A DNA stretch of 64,000 bases from SZUA-442 sp963792405 (GTDB taxonomy: Bacteria > Actinomycetota > Acidimicrobiia > Spongiisociales > UBA5794): positions 1 to 64,000 of the forward strand of contig CAWBVU010000002.1 in assembly GCA_963792405.1 (NCBI GenBank). The letters run 5' to 3'. The first letter of the stretch is position 1; each line of letters begins with the position of its first letter. Positions 19,448-27,143 of the stretch are shown piece after piece. Under the pieces are notes generated by a model. It was not told the origin of the DNA, did not search any database, and saw nothing but the letters and a program-made list of their open reading frames with translations. A program made the position numbers and the translations under genes.

Positions 19448-20070
19448 GCAACGGGGCGGTCTTCAGTGACATCGCCGATCGATACGACCGCCTGAACGCG
19501 ATCCTGTCGCTCGGGCAGGACCAGAAGTGGCGTCGGACGGTCGTGTCCAGGCTCCCACACGGTCGGCTTCTCGACCTCGGGGGTGGGACGGGTGCGGCGA
19601 ACGAGATCTTCGGCGACCGCGAGGTCGTCGCCCTCGATCCTGCACCCGAGATGCTGGCCCTCAACGGCGCACGCAACAGGGTGGTCGCGGTGGGCGAGGA
19701 GCTTCCCTTCCACGATGGGTCCTTCGACGCGGTGTTCTCCGCGTACGTCTTCCGCAATCTCGACAGTGTCGATCGGACGATGGCCGAGGTCGCGCGTGTC
19801 CTGCGGCCGGGGGGCATGGCCGGCATCGTGGATCTCGGCCGTCCGACGGGGACCCTCAGTGCCCGTGTGCACCGTGCGGGGACCGCCGTGGTCCTCCCGT
19901 TGGCAGGGATGTCGATCGGGGCGAGGGACGAATACGTGTACCTGCACCGCACACTCGACAAGCATCCACCACCCGAGGTCCTGCTCGCTGACACGGCGCT
20001 GCAACTCGAGGAGACGTGGAGGCTCGGCCCCCTGGGGTTCGTCTGGGCGGCCGTGCTCCGCAAGCCATGA
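19444..20070 (+). CDS. menG: UbiE/MenG-type SAM methyltransferase
   Basis: A 208-residue class I methyltransferase starting MSNGAVFSDIADRYDRLNAILS, the usual opening of demethylmenaquinone methyltransferases. The SAM motif I is LLDLGGGTGAAN, followed by VALDPAPEML and the post-I/II region FDAVFSAYVFRNL. It would add the last methyl group to menaquinone. Overlap with serS by 4 nt ties it to the upstream operon. A 30-bp piece of its coding sequence recurs 584 bp downstream. Other UbiE-family roles are possible because no other men gene is visible. Confidence 0.82.
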   Translation: MSNGAVFSDIADRYDRLNAILSLGQDQKWRRTVVSRLPHGRLLDLGGGTGAANEIFGDREVVALDPAPEMLALNGARNRVVAVGEELPFHDGSFDAVFSAYVFRNLDSVDRTMAEVARVLRPGGMAGIVDLGRPTGTLSARVHRAGTAVVLPLAGMSIGARDEYVYLHRTLDKHPPPEVLLADTALQLEETWRLGPLGFVWAAVLRKP

Positions 20071-20135
20071 GGGGAAGGGCCGTGCACCCCGCCCTCGGAC
20101 GTCTGGACATCGGCGTCCACCGATCGCTCGACTCC

Positions 20136-20234
20136 GGTTGGGCGGTCCCCCAGCACCCGGAACAGACCCGCTTAGGGCTGCTTCCTTCCGGACCTGACCC
20201 GATTCACGGCGCTCCGCCGCTGTGGGACCCAACC
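20136..20234 (-). ncRNA. ffs: Signal recognition particle RNA (small bacterial type)
   Basis: The minus strand contains the universal SRP domain IV sequence GTCAGGTCCGGAAGGAAGCA in its middle, bounded by a closing helix GGTTGGG...CCCAACC. The total is about 99 nt, a single hairpin like E. coli 4.5S RNA. It binds Ffh and targets membrane proteins. Exact ends are set by the terminal helix and could differ by a few nt. Confidence 0.95.
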
Positions 20235-20392
20235 ATCATCATCGACCGAACCGGTGAGCCATCCGACGCCATCGCGTCCTCAGGCGGGGAATTCAGCTCC
20301 GCATGAAGAGGATTTCGGAACGAGGGCACCCCTAGCGCCCCACCTAGCACGGTCCGATGATGGTAGCCCACGGATCCACGATTCGACCCCGA

Positions 20393-20422
20393 GGGGGGCA
20401 TGGCCGGCATCGTGGATCTCGG
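20393..20422 (+). repeat. 30-bp exact duplicate of an internal menG segment
   Basis: These 30 bases (GGGGGGCATGGCCGGCATCG and on to CTCGG) are identical to 19809-19838, which encode the RPGGMAGIVDL region of menG. The duplicate is on the same strand in the gap between the SRP RNA gene and the esterase gene. Flanking sequence is not clearly related. No reading frame continues from it, so it looks like a small ectopic copy. Confidence 0.7.
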
Positions 20423-20441
20423 GCAGTGCACGTCCGCGATC

Positions 20442-21398
20442 TCAGGGCTCGATGGCGTCCCTGACGAAGGTATGCATCCGTTCCCGCGCCTCGATGCCGA
20501 TGGCGATGGGGAAGGCATCGAATGCGTGTACTCCGCCGGGGTAGATGGCGAGGTCTGCGGCATTCCCGGCGGCGATCCACCTGCTCGCCATGAAGAGCGT
20601 GTCATCGATCAGGGGATCCAGTGTCCCCACGGTGAAGAGCGCTGGCGGCAGGGCGGTCAGGTCGCCGTAGAGGGGCGAGAGCGACGGTTGGTAGGGATCG
20701 ATCGCGCCATCGCCGACGTACCGATCGGCGAACCACGGCATGGTGTCGGGGTCGAGGACGAGGCCCTCGGTGTCCCAGAGCGTGACCGAGGGCGTCCCCG
20801 GCGGGAAGTAGACGCCGTACACGAGGTTCGCGCCGCGCCATCCGGTGTACCCAAGGTCGTCCCTGGCACGGAGCAGGGTCGCGGCGGCGAGGTTGGCGCC
20901 TGCGGACTCGCCGCCGATCGTGAGTGCCTCCGTCCCGAATTCGTCCATGGCATGTTCGGCAAGCCAGGCTGCTGCGGCGAGGCAGTCATCGACGGCGGCT
21001 GGGAACGGATGCTCGGGTGCGAGGCGATAGTCGACGGACACCACGGCGACACCCGCCGCTCTCGCCATCGCCTCGTTGCCGACGTCGCTCAGGTCGGCGG
21101 CGCCGAGCACCCATCCGCCCCCATGGATGTGCAGGTATACGCCGTGTGGCTCACCCACGGTGATGATCCTGAGGTCGAGTCGGCCTTCGGGGCCGTCGAT
21201 CGTGATCGTGCGTGCGTGGTCGGAGTGGACCACGGGCCCCCACGGCCCCTCCCCGGACCTTCGGGCGGCCCGTACCTCCTCAGGAGATCGCGAGGAAACC
21301 GTGGGCAGCGCCGCCATCAGCTCGGCGAGTCCCTCGTTGAAACGCCTCGTCTCCTCCGACATCGCCGCCTCGGTGAACAGGAACGGATCGATCTGCAT
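20442..21398 (-). CDS. Alpha/beta-hydrolase, HSL-family esterase/lipase
   Basis: A 318-residue hydrolase with the hormone-sensitive-lipase oxyanion motif YLHIHGGGWVLG, then VSVDYRLAPEHPFPA. The nucleophile elbow is IGGESAGANLA. The catalytic Asp lies in VGTLDPLIDD and the His in YPGGVHAFDAF. It probably cleaves short acyl or carboxyl esters in the cytoplasm. ATG at 21398 gives a full N-terminus; ATG at 21362 is also possible. No operon partner. Confidence 0.9.
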   Translation of the reverse strand: MQIDPFLFTEAAMSEETRRFNEGLAELMAALPTVSSRSPEEVRAARRSGEGPWGPVVHSDHARTITIDGPEGRLDLRIITVGEPHGVYLHIHGGGWVLGAADLSDVGNEAMARAAGVAVVSVDYRLAPEHPFPAAVDDCLAAAAWLAEHAMDEFGTEALTIGGESAGANLAAATLLRARDDLGYTGWRGANLVYGVYFPPGTPSVTLWDTEGLVLDPDTMPWFADRYVGDGAIDPYQPSLSPLYGDLTALPPALFTVGTLDPLIDDTLFMASRWIAAGNAADLAIYPGGVHAFDAFPIAIGIEARERMHTFVRDAIEP

Positions 21399-21417
21399 GG
21401 GTCGAGCCTATCGAAGA

Positions 21418-21658
21418 GCCGGTGACGCGAGAAAGGCACCCGTGGGTGCCTTTCCGGTTGGCGGAGGGGGAGGGATTTGAACCCCAAGGCCGTGCCGCGA
21501 CGCCACCACGAGGAACGCAGGGTCTCCTTGTGCGAGCAACGTCTGTCGGTGCCTCGTCATGGTGGACGCATCGTCGTGATCCGGGGATGTGGCCGGTGAC
21601 GCGAGAAAGGCACCCGTGGGTGCCTTTCCGGTTGGCGGAGGGGGAGGGATTTGAACCC
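21418..21658 (-). repeat. 174-bp repeat unit after tRNA-Ser(CGA), flanked by 67-bp direct repeats
   Basis: The 67 bases at 21592-21658 (the tRNA-Ser 3' end plus its terminator hairpin, read on the minus strand) are repeated exactly at 21418-21484, 174 bp further downstream of the tRNA. Read 5' to 3' on the minus strand, the order is tRNA end, hairpin, 107-bp spacer, second tRNA T-arm and acceptor copy, second hairpin. The spacer end GCGGCACGGCCTTGGGGTTC nearly matches the end of the 176-bp unit near 40.8 kb, so the two loci share an ancestor. The second tRNA piece lacks the 5' half and cannot fold as a tRNA. Confidence 0.9.
21606..21627 (-). terminator. Hairpin terminator after tRNA-Ser(CGA)
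   Basis: Inverted repeat AAAGGCACCC / GGGTGCCTTT (10 bp) directly after the tRNA on the minus strand, followed by a short T/C stretch. A second identical copy lies at 21432-21453 as part of the 174-bp repeat. Confidence 0.75.
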
Positions 21659-21723
21659 TCGGGACCCGAAAAGGGCCCAACGGTTTTCGAGACCGTCACA
21701 TTCGTCCGCTCTGTCACCCCTCC
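21633..21723 (-). tRNA. tRNA-Ser (CGA), CCA encoded
   Basis: Minus-strand class II tRNA with acceptor GGAGGGG/CCCCTCC, anticodon arm ACGGT-CTCGAAA-ACCGT (anticodon CGA), a long variable arm GGGCCC...GGGTCC, T arm GAGGG-TTCAAAT-CCCTC and discriminator G. The mature body is 21636-21723 and CCA is encoded at 21633-21635. Its 3' end is duplicated 174 bp downstream. Confidence 0.96.
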
Positions 21724-21842
21724 GAACGGCTGGCAGTGTACCGACGGCGACTCCCTGACGGTCATCCCACAGCGCCTGGCCTCCTCGTGCCAGTAGTCCG
21801 GTAGCGTGGTGCCGACAGCCGACACCCCCACGGAGGCATGCC

Positions 21843-22874
21843 ATGCCCATCGCGACACCCGACCAGTACCACGCCATGCTCGACGCTGCCCGAGAGGGCG
21901 GGTACGCGTACCCGGCGATCAACATCAGCTCGTCCGAGACGCTCAACGCCGCGCTGAGGGGATTCGCCGAGGCAGGGTCGGATGGCATCATCCAGGTCAG
22001 CCACGGCGGTGGATCCTTCGCATCAGGCACGTGGCTCAACTCGATGGCACTGGGCGCCCAGGCGCTCGCCGAGATGGCCCACCTCCTCGCCGACGAGTAT
22101 CCCGTGCTCATCGCGCTCCACACCGACCACTGCCAGGCCGACAAGGTCGACACCTTCATCCGCCCGTTGCTCGAGGTGACGCGTGAGCGCCGTGAGGCCG
22201 GGCTCATTCCCCTGTACCAGAGCCACATGTTCGACGGATCCGCCATCGACCTCGACGCCAACCTCACGATCAGTGAGCAACTCCTCGCAGAGATGCGAGA
22301 GCTCGACGTGATCCTCGAGCTCGAGGTGGGCGTCGTCGGGGGTGAGGAGGACGGCGTGTCCGCAGAGGGCACCCCCCGGGAGAAGCTGTACACGACGAAC
22401 GAGGACCTCCTGGAGACAGCGAGGAGACTCGGTCTCGGCGAGAACGGCCGGTACATGTTGGCCGCTACGTTCGGCAACGTGCATGGCGTGTACAAGCCGG
22501 GCAACGTCAAGCTCCGTCCCGACGTCCTGCGCGACGGGCAGGCGGCCATCCGTGAGGTGCACGGGGATGACGCAGCGTTCGACTACGTCTTCCACGGGGG
22601 TTCGGGCTCGGAGATCGAGGACATCCATGCGGCCATCGACTACGGCGTCATCAAGATGAACATCGACACCGACAATCAGTACGCCTTCACCCGGCCGGTG
22701 GCGGGCCACATGTTCACGAACTATGACGGCGTGTTGAAGGTCGACGGCGAGGTCGGGAACAAGAAGGCGTACGACCCCCGGTCCTACCTGAAGCTCGCCG
22801 AGGTGTCCATGGCGGAGGGTGTCACCGCCGCATGTGCGACGCTGCGGTCGGCGGGTAGGTCGATCTCGGCCTGA
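21843..22874 (+). CDS. fba: Class II fructose-bisphosphate aldolase
   Basis: A 343-residue zinc-dependent aldolase that splits fructose 1,6-bisphosphate into DHAP and glyceraldehyde 3-phosphate. Zinc and active-site motifs are LIALHTDHCQADK, YQSHMFDGS, ELEVGVVGGEEDG, TFGNVHGVYKPG and FHGGSGS. The late IKMNIDTDNQYAF stretch is typical of the long actinobacterial type IIA enzymes. GGAGG precedes the ATG at 21843. It stands alone, with tadA convergent. Confidence 0.95.
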   Translation: MPIATPDQYHAMLDAAREGGYAYPAINISSSETLNAALRGFAEAGSDGIIQVSHGGGSFASGTWLNSMALGAQALAEMAHLLADEYPVLIALHTDHCQADKVDTFIRPLLEVTRERREAGLIPLYQSHMFDGSAIDLDANLTISEQLLAEMRELDVILELEVGVVGGEEDGVSAEGTPREKLYTTNEDLLETARRLGLGENGRYMLAATFGNVHGVYKPGNVKLRPDVLRDGQAAIREVHGDDAAFDYVFHGGSGSEIEDIHAAIDYGVIKMNIDTDNQYAFTRPVAGHMFTNYDGVLKVDGEVGNKKAYDPRSYLKLAEVSMAEGVTAACATLRSAGRSISA

Positions 22875-22898
22875 GGACGGCCGCGCGCACGGATCCGT

Positions 22899-23348
22899 TC
22901 AGCGCCGCTCGCCGAAGAAGGCGGTCAGGAGTTCGCGACACTCGTCGTCCCTGATCCCCGAGGACAGCTCGACCCGATGGTTGAGGCGCTCGTCCTGGGG
23001 GATGTTGTACAGGGACCACGCGGCGCCCGCTTTCAGGTCCGCCGCGCCGAAGACGATGCGATCGATGCGAGCCCACACGGCGGCCATGGCGCACATCGCG
23101 CATGGTTCGAGCGTGACCACGAGGGTGTGTCCGTCGAGTCGCCAGTCGCCGACCTCACGGGACCTCGCAGAGATCACCCGCATCTCGGCGTGCGCCGTGG
23201 CATCCCCGAGTTCCTCACGACGGTTGTGGTCACGGGCGACGACTTCTCCTGAGCCGTCGAGGAGGACGGCGCCGATGGGCACATCACCGTGTGCCATGGC
23301 ATTGCGCGCCTCTTGGAGCGCCACCGCCATCGCCTGCTCACTGTCCAT
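22899..23348 (-). CDS. tadA: tRNA(Arg) adenosine-34 deaminase
   Basis: A 149-residue zinc deaminase. The motifs ATAHAEMRVI (HAE) and TLEPCAMCAMA (PCxxC) define the CDA/TadA fold. The DVPIGAVLLDGSGEVVARDHNRRE opening and the FGAADLKAGAAWSLYN segment fit TadA better than cytidine or guanine deaminases. It converts A34 to inosine in tRNA-Arg(ACG). ATG at 23348. Confidence 0.9.
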   Translation of the reverse strand: MDSEQAMAVALQEARNAMAHGDVPIGAVLLDGSGEVVARDHNRREELGDATAHAEMRVISARSREVGDWRLDGHTLVVTLEPCAMCAMAAVWARIDRIVFGAADLKAGAAWSLYNIPQDERLNHRVELSSGIRDDECRELLTAFFGERR

Positions 23349-23381
23349 GAGGAACCTCCCCCTCTACACTCCCCACCCTAC

Positions 23382-23468
23382 GGAGGGATCGCATAGTCTG
23401 GCCTAGTGCGCACGCCTGGAAAGCGTGTATGCGGAAACGCATCGAGGGTTCAAATCCCTCTCCCTCCG
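23382..23468 (+). tRNA. tRNA-Ser (GGA)
   Basis: Class II tRNA of 87 nt with acceptor GGAGGGA/TCCCTCC, anticodon arm CACGC-CTGGAAA-GCGTG (anticodon GGA), variable arm TATGCGGAAACGCAT, T arm GAGGG-TTCAAAT-CCCTC and discriminator G. CCA is not encoded (CAA follows). Confidence 0.96.
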
Positions 23469-23603
23469 CAACACGGGAAGGCACCCTTCGGGTGCCTTCC
23501 TCGCGTGGGAGGACATGTCCCAGGTTCGAGGTGGTGCGACCGGCCCGGGCGGCACATCGGGAGGTGTTGCTCGCGGGAGGGTGTGCTGCGTCGACGAGTC
23601 ACC
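23469..23603 (+). repeat. Solo, truncated member of the tRNA-Ser-associated repeat family
   Basis: Downstream of tRNA-Ser(GGA) the sequence shares landmarks with the 176-bp unit near 40.7 kb in the same order and spacing: the hairpin, TCGCGT, the 10-bp palindrome GGACATGTCC (23511-23520) and TGCTCGCGGGAGG 57 nt further on (56 nt in the other locus). Similarity fades after about 23600, and no second copy of the tRNA 3' end is found. It is a diverged single copy lacking the distal tRNA fragment. Confidence 0.7.
23476..23500 (+). terminator. Hairpin terminator after tRNA-Ser(GGA)
   Basis: 11-bp inverted repeat GGAAGGCACCC / GGGTGCCTTCC with loop TTC, starting 8 nt after the tRNA end. Confidence 0.75.
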
Positions 23604-23709
23604 TGGGAACTGCGCCACGCCTAGACTTGCGGTGGAACGCTGCGAGGCACACCCGCTCCGCAGCATGAACCGCGGCGTGCTGTTGCCGCAACCGTAGACG
23701 GAGGGCTGA

Positions 23710-24096
23710 ATGCCGATTCTCGATTTCTTCTGGGCCATGCTGTGGTTCTTCATGTTCGTCATATGGATCTGGCTGCTGATCACCGTCTTCATCGACATCT
23801 TCCGCAACGATGCGATGGGTGGATTCGCCAAGGCGTTGTGGGTGATCTTCGTGATCGTCCTGCCGTTCCTCGGCGTGTTCATCTACCTGATCGTCTACGG
23901 CGGCTCCATGCAGGAGCGTGCGATGAAGCAGGCGGCCGCTCAGCAGCAGGCGCAAAGCGAGTACATTCGCCAGGTCGCAGGCACGAGCGGCGCCTCCACG
24001 GCGGACCAGCTCGCGAAGCTCAACGACCTGAAGAACCAGGGCGTGCTCTCCCAGGAGGAGTTCGACCAGCAGAAGGCGAAGCTGCTCGCCAGCTGA
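23710..24096 (+). CDS. SHOCT-domain membrane protein
   Basis: A 128-residue protein with two N-terminal membrane helices (about 5-30 and 43-64; a PLDc_N-like layout with FRNDAMGGFAKALWVIF). A Gln/Ala-rich linker precedes a C-terminal SHOCT motif: QLAKLNDLKNQGVLSQEEFD followed by QQKAKLLA. Such proteins are common in actinobacteria and thought to be oligomerising membrane proteins, but no function is established. A strong terminator follows. Confidence 0.85.
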   Translation: MPILDFFWAMLWFFMFVIWIWLLITVFIDIFRNDAMGGFAKALWVIFVIVLPFLGVFIYLIVYGGSMQERAMKQAAAQQQAQSEYIRQVAGTSGASTADQLAKLNDLKNQGVLSQEEFDQQKAKLLAS

Positions 24097-24117
24097 GCGA
24101 CTCGCTCGACATCGTGC

Positions 24118-24143
24118 GATGGGCGCCCTCCGGGGCGCCCATC
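24118..24143 (+). terminator. Rho-independent-type terminator
   Basis: Perfect 11-bp stem GATGGGCGCCC / GGGCGCCCATC with loop TCCG, 21 nt after the SHOCT gene stop. Confidence 0.85.
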
Positions 24144-24194
24144 TGCGTGTGCGGGTGCCGTTGAGCGAGAGTCGGTGGCAAACTACTCGCACAC

Positions 24195-24282
24195 GGAGGG
24201 ATGACTGAGCGGACGAAAGTACTGGTCTTGAAAACCAGCGAGGCGCAAGCTTCCGTGGGTTCGAATCCCACTCCCTCCGCCA
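24195..24282 (+). tRNA. tRNA-Ser (TGA), CCA encoded
   Basis: Class II tRNA with acceptor GGAGGGA/TCCCTCC, anticodon arm CTGGT-CTTGAAA-ACCAG (anticodon TGA), T arm GTGGG-TTCGAAT-CCCAC and discriminator G at 24279. CCA follows at 24280-24282. The LLM oxidoreductase gene begins 23 nt later. No repeat element follows this serine tRNA. Confidence 0.97.
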
Positions 24283-24304
24283 TGGAGACCACACCACCAG
24301 CGCG

Positions 24305-25228
24305 ATGGCCGACGCCGTGACCGCCCGTCTGCGCATCGGCGTCCAGCTGCCCGAGGTCGAGCGCCACGTCCCATTCCCCGAGATGCGGGACATCGCGCTC
24401 GCAGCCGAAGACGTCGGTTTCGACTCGGTGTGGATGGGGGACCACCTGCTCTACCGCGACGATGACGGGGCACGTGGTCCATGGGAGGCCTGGTCGATCC
24501 TCGCCGCCGTCGCCGCGGTGACCGAACGCGTCACCATCGGGCCGCTCGTCGCGTCGACCTCCTTCCACAACCCCGCCATGATCGCCAAGAAGGCCGTGAC
24601 GCTCGACGACATCTCCGACGGCCGGTTCGTGCTCGGCCTCGGTGCCGGGTGGAACCGAGTCGAGTACGACGCCTACGGCTTCCCCTACGACCATCGCGTC
24701 GACAGGTTCATCGAGGCATTCACCATCATCCGCACGCTCCTCGCGGACGGCCACATCGACTTCGAGGGCAGGTACTACGCACTCCGTGACTGCGTCCTCG
24801 CACCCCCTGCACGTCAGGGGCGACCACCCCTGATGATCGGCTCGAACGGGCCGCGGATGCTCGCGGCGACCCTGCCCCATGTGCACATGTGGAACACCTG
24901 GTACACCTCGTACGGCAACACCCCCCACGGACTCGCCGACCTCGTCGACAGCCTCGACCGCGCATGCGCCGACGTTGGACGCGACGCATCGGCGGTGTCC
25001 TTCACCGCCGCGGTCCTCGTCGAGGCGCCGGGCGGGCTGGGCAACGTCGACCGAGCGAAGCGATGGAACGATCCCCCTGCCGTCAAGGGTGACCAGGACG
25101 AGATCGCGCAGCGTCTGGCGGCCCTCGGAGCTGTCGGCGTCGACGAGCTCCAGCTCGTGGTCGACCCGATCACCGTGGAATCCGTCGAGTGGCTCGGCGG
25201 CGTCCTCGAGCGGATTCGTGCGCACTGA
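24305..25228 (+). CDS. LLM-class F420-dependent oxidoreductase
   Basis: A 307-residue TIM-barrel protein of the luciferase-like monooxygenase superfamily. The F420 clade is suggested by FDSVWMGDHLL, ISDGRFVLGLGAGWNRVEYDA-type and PPLMIGSNGPRMLA segments. It would transfer hydride between F420H2 (or FMNH2) and an unknown substrate. It follows tRNA-Ser with only 23 nt between them. A second LLM gene lies 59 nt downstream, and the two may be co-transcribed. Substrate is unknown. Confidence 0.88.
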   Translation: MADAVTARLRIGVQLPEVERHVPFPEMRDIALAAEDVGFDSVWMGDHLLYRDDDGARGPWEAWSILAAVAAVTERVTIGPLVASTSFHNPAMIAKKAVTLDDISDGRFVLGLGAGWNRVEYDAYGFPYDHRVDRFIEAFTIIRTLLADGHIDFEGRYYALRDCVLAPPARQGRPPLMIGSNGPRMLAATLPHVHMWNTWYTSYGNTPHGLADLVDSLDRACADVGRDASAVSFTAAVLVEAPGGLGNVDRAKRWNDPPAVKGDQDEIAQRLAALGAVGVDELQLVVDPITVESVEWLGGVLERIRAH

Positions 25229-25287
25229 ACCCGTCGCCCTCGACATCCTTGCGTAAGGTGGGCGCGACGCGACGGGAGGGGAGCTCG

Positions 25288-26202
25288 ATGGGTGATGTCC
25301 GGTTCGGATTCGTGGCGTTCCTGATGGAACAGGGGGAGGGTGGGCCTCCTCGATGGAACGACGTCACCGTGTGGGCCGACCTCGCCGAGCAAGCAGGATT
25401 CGACACGTTCTGGATCCCCGACGAGCTCCTCTGGGAGGACCCGGAGGCGGGGACCGCGTCCGGATGGTGGGAGTGCGTGGCATTCGCTGGCGCCGTCGCC
25501 GCTGCGACCTCGACGATCGACGTGGGTACGTGGGTCATGTCGGCACTCCACCGGAACCCCGCGCTCACTGCCCGTGTCGCCGAGACGCTCGACGAGATCA
25601 GCGGAGGCCGCTTCATCCTCGGGCTCGGGGCGGGCCACTCTGGGCGACAGGGCGAGGCGTTCGGCTACCCGCCCGACCGCGTGGTCTCCCGATACGAGGA
25701 GGCTCTCGCCGTCGTTCTCCCGATGCTGCGCGAGGGGCATGCAGACTTCGAAGGAGACCATCACCGCGCGGTGCGGGTCGCATCCCGGCCGAGGGGTCCG
25801 AGCAATGGCCGCTTCGAGATCATGCTCGCAGGCCACGGGCCCCGGACCATGCGGCTCGCTGCGAGACATGCCGACGTCTGGAGCGGCTACGGCACGACCA
25901 GCAGCCAACCGGACGCCTTCACTGGGATGCTCGCCCAGCTCGACGAGGCGTGCACCGACGTGGGGAGGGATCCCGCCACCCTCGGCAGGTCGATCGGTGT
26001 GGCGATCACCGCTCCCGGACTCGAACCTGGCCCGCTCATCGCGAACGAGCACCCGATCACGGGCACGAGGGACGAGATCGTCAAGTCGCTCAGGGAGTTG
26101 ATCGCGATGGGCGCCACCAGCATCGAGTTCTACACCGACAACGACCCCCGCAAGGCCATCCCCGCATGGGCGTCGGTGATCGAGGACGTGCGACGCTCCT
26201 GA
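25288..26202 (+). CDS. LLM-class F420-dependent oxidoreductase, second copy
   Basis: A 304-residue relative of the upstream LLM protein, with FDTFWIPDELLW, ISGGRFILGLGAGHSGRQGEA and MLAGHGPRTMRLAARHADVW. The start at ATG 25288 is supported by GGGAGGGGAG just before it. The two paralogues share only the family motifs, so this is an old duplication or separate acquisition. Substrate is unknown. Confidence 0.88.
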   Translation: MGDVRFGFVAFLMEQGEGGPPRWNDVTVWADLAEQAGFDTFWIPDELLWEDPEAGTASGWWECVAFAGAVAAATSTIDVGTWVMSALHRNPALTARVAETLDEISGGRFILGLGAGHSGRQGEAFGYPPDRVVSRYEEALAVVLPMLREGHADFEGDHHRAVRVASRPRGPSNGRFEIMLAGHGPRTMRLAARHADVWSGYGTTSSQPDAFTGMLAQLDEACTDVGRDPATLGRSIGVAITAPGLEPGPLIANEHPITGTRDEIVKSLRELIAMGATSIEFYTDNDPRKAIPAWASVIEDVRRS

Positions 26203-26206
26203 GACG

Positions 26207-27127
26207 TCAGGTCTCGCGACGGCTGGCGAACCACGCACCAGCGATCACGAGCGCCACGCCCGCGACCGCGATCGGCGCGATCGACTCGTCCCTGAAGACG
26301 ACGCCGAGGATCATCGCCACGATCGGTACGAAGTAGATCGCCACCGCTCCCCTCGGCCCGCCGACCCTCCCCACGAGGGTGGCCATGAAGACGAAGGCCA
26401 GGGCGGTGCCGAGGACGCCGAGTGGCACCATCGCCGCCGCGGCGGACCACGACCACGTGGAGCCGGGAAGCTGCAGGAGTCCCAGCGGCACGACGATCAC
26501 CAGGGCCGCGAGCTGGGCCCTGAACAGCACGGGCAACGCACCGTATCGCTGCTGGAGGGGCACGGCCACGTTGGTGGCGAGGCCATAGAGGACGATGGCG
26601 ACGATCACGAGGAAGGCACCGAGGGCTGTCGCGGACGACGCTGCGACCTCGGGGGCGGAGATCGCCACGACACCGACGAACCCGACACCGATCCCCACGA
26701 GCTGACGCCAACCGGGAAGGCTGCGCAGCAGCACCGTGGCCCACATCGCCGATGTGATCGGCACCGCGCCGTTCAGCATGCCCGCGACCGACGAGTCGAT
26801 CCACTGCTGCGCGATCGGGAAGATGCTCAGCGGGATGCCGATCCAGATCACGCCGAGGAGGACGACCCTCGGGAGGTCGCCCCGGTCGATTCCCCTGCGA
26901 GCCCTCGGCACGAGCGCGAGCGTGGCGGCGCCGAGACCCACGCGCGCCAGGGTCACCACACCGGGCTCGAAGGCCTCGAGTCCGATCGCCATGAAGAGGA
27001 AGCTCGATCCCCAGATGAGGGCGACCGACGCGAGCAGCGCCCATTCGACACCGCCGAATGCCCCACGGTTCGTTCCCGTCGAGGTCGACGGCAGCTGGGA
27101 CCTTGGCGAAGCCGGGTCGGCCGTCAT
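26207..27127 (-). CDS. EamA-family (DMT) transporter
   Basis: A 306-residue protein with ten predicted membrane helices in two EamA repeats. The first has LIWGSSFLFMAIGLEAFEP, the second ends FVPIVAMILGVVFRDE...GVALVIAGAW. The family exports metabolites such as amino acids. ATG at 27127 was chosen because the region before it is outside any EamA domain. It lies 16 nt after the beta-propeller gene, so it is likely the last gene of the sugar-transport operon, possibly exporting an end product. Confidence 0.86.
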   Translation of the reverse strand: MTADPASPRSQLPSTSTGTNRGAFGGVEWALLASVALIWGSSFLFMAIGLEAFEPGVVTLARVGLGAATLALVPRARRGIDRGDLPRVVLLGVIWIGIPLSIFPIAQQWIDSSVAGMLNGAVPITSAMWATVLLRSLPGWRQLVGIGVGFVGVVAISAPEVAASSATALGAFLVIVAIVLYGLATNVAVPLQQRYGALPVLFRAQLAALVIVVPLGLLQLPGSTWSWSAAAAMVPLGVLGTALAFVFMATLVGRVGGPRGAVAIYFVPIVAMILGVVFRDESIAPIAVAGVALVIAGAWFASRRET

Positions 27128-27143
27128 CCCCCGGATGGCCGCG

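Noticed and set aside
19444..20070. Naming the methyltransferase UbiE (ubiquinone pathway)
   Set aside because: Actinobacteria use menaquinone; the menG role is more likely, and no ubi gene is present.
21418..21658. att sites of an integrated element at tRNA-Ser
   Set aside because: The direct repeats enclose only 107 bp with no integrase, and a homologous spacer recurs at another tRNA-Ser. A tRNA-linked repeat unit explains the data better.
21422..21796. Plus-strand frame across the tRNA-Ser(CGA) region
   Set aside because: It covers a clear tRNA and its repeat on the opposite strand, and lacks any protein motif.
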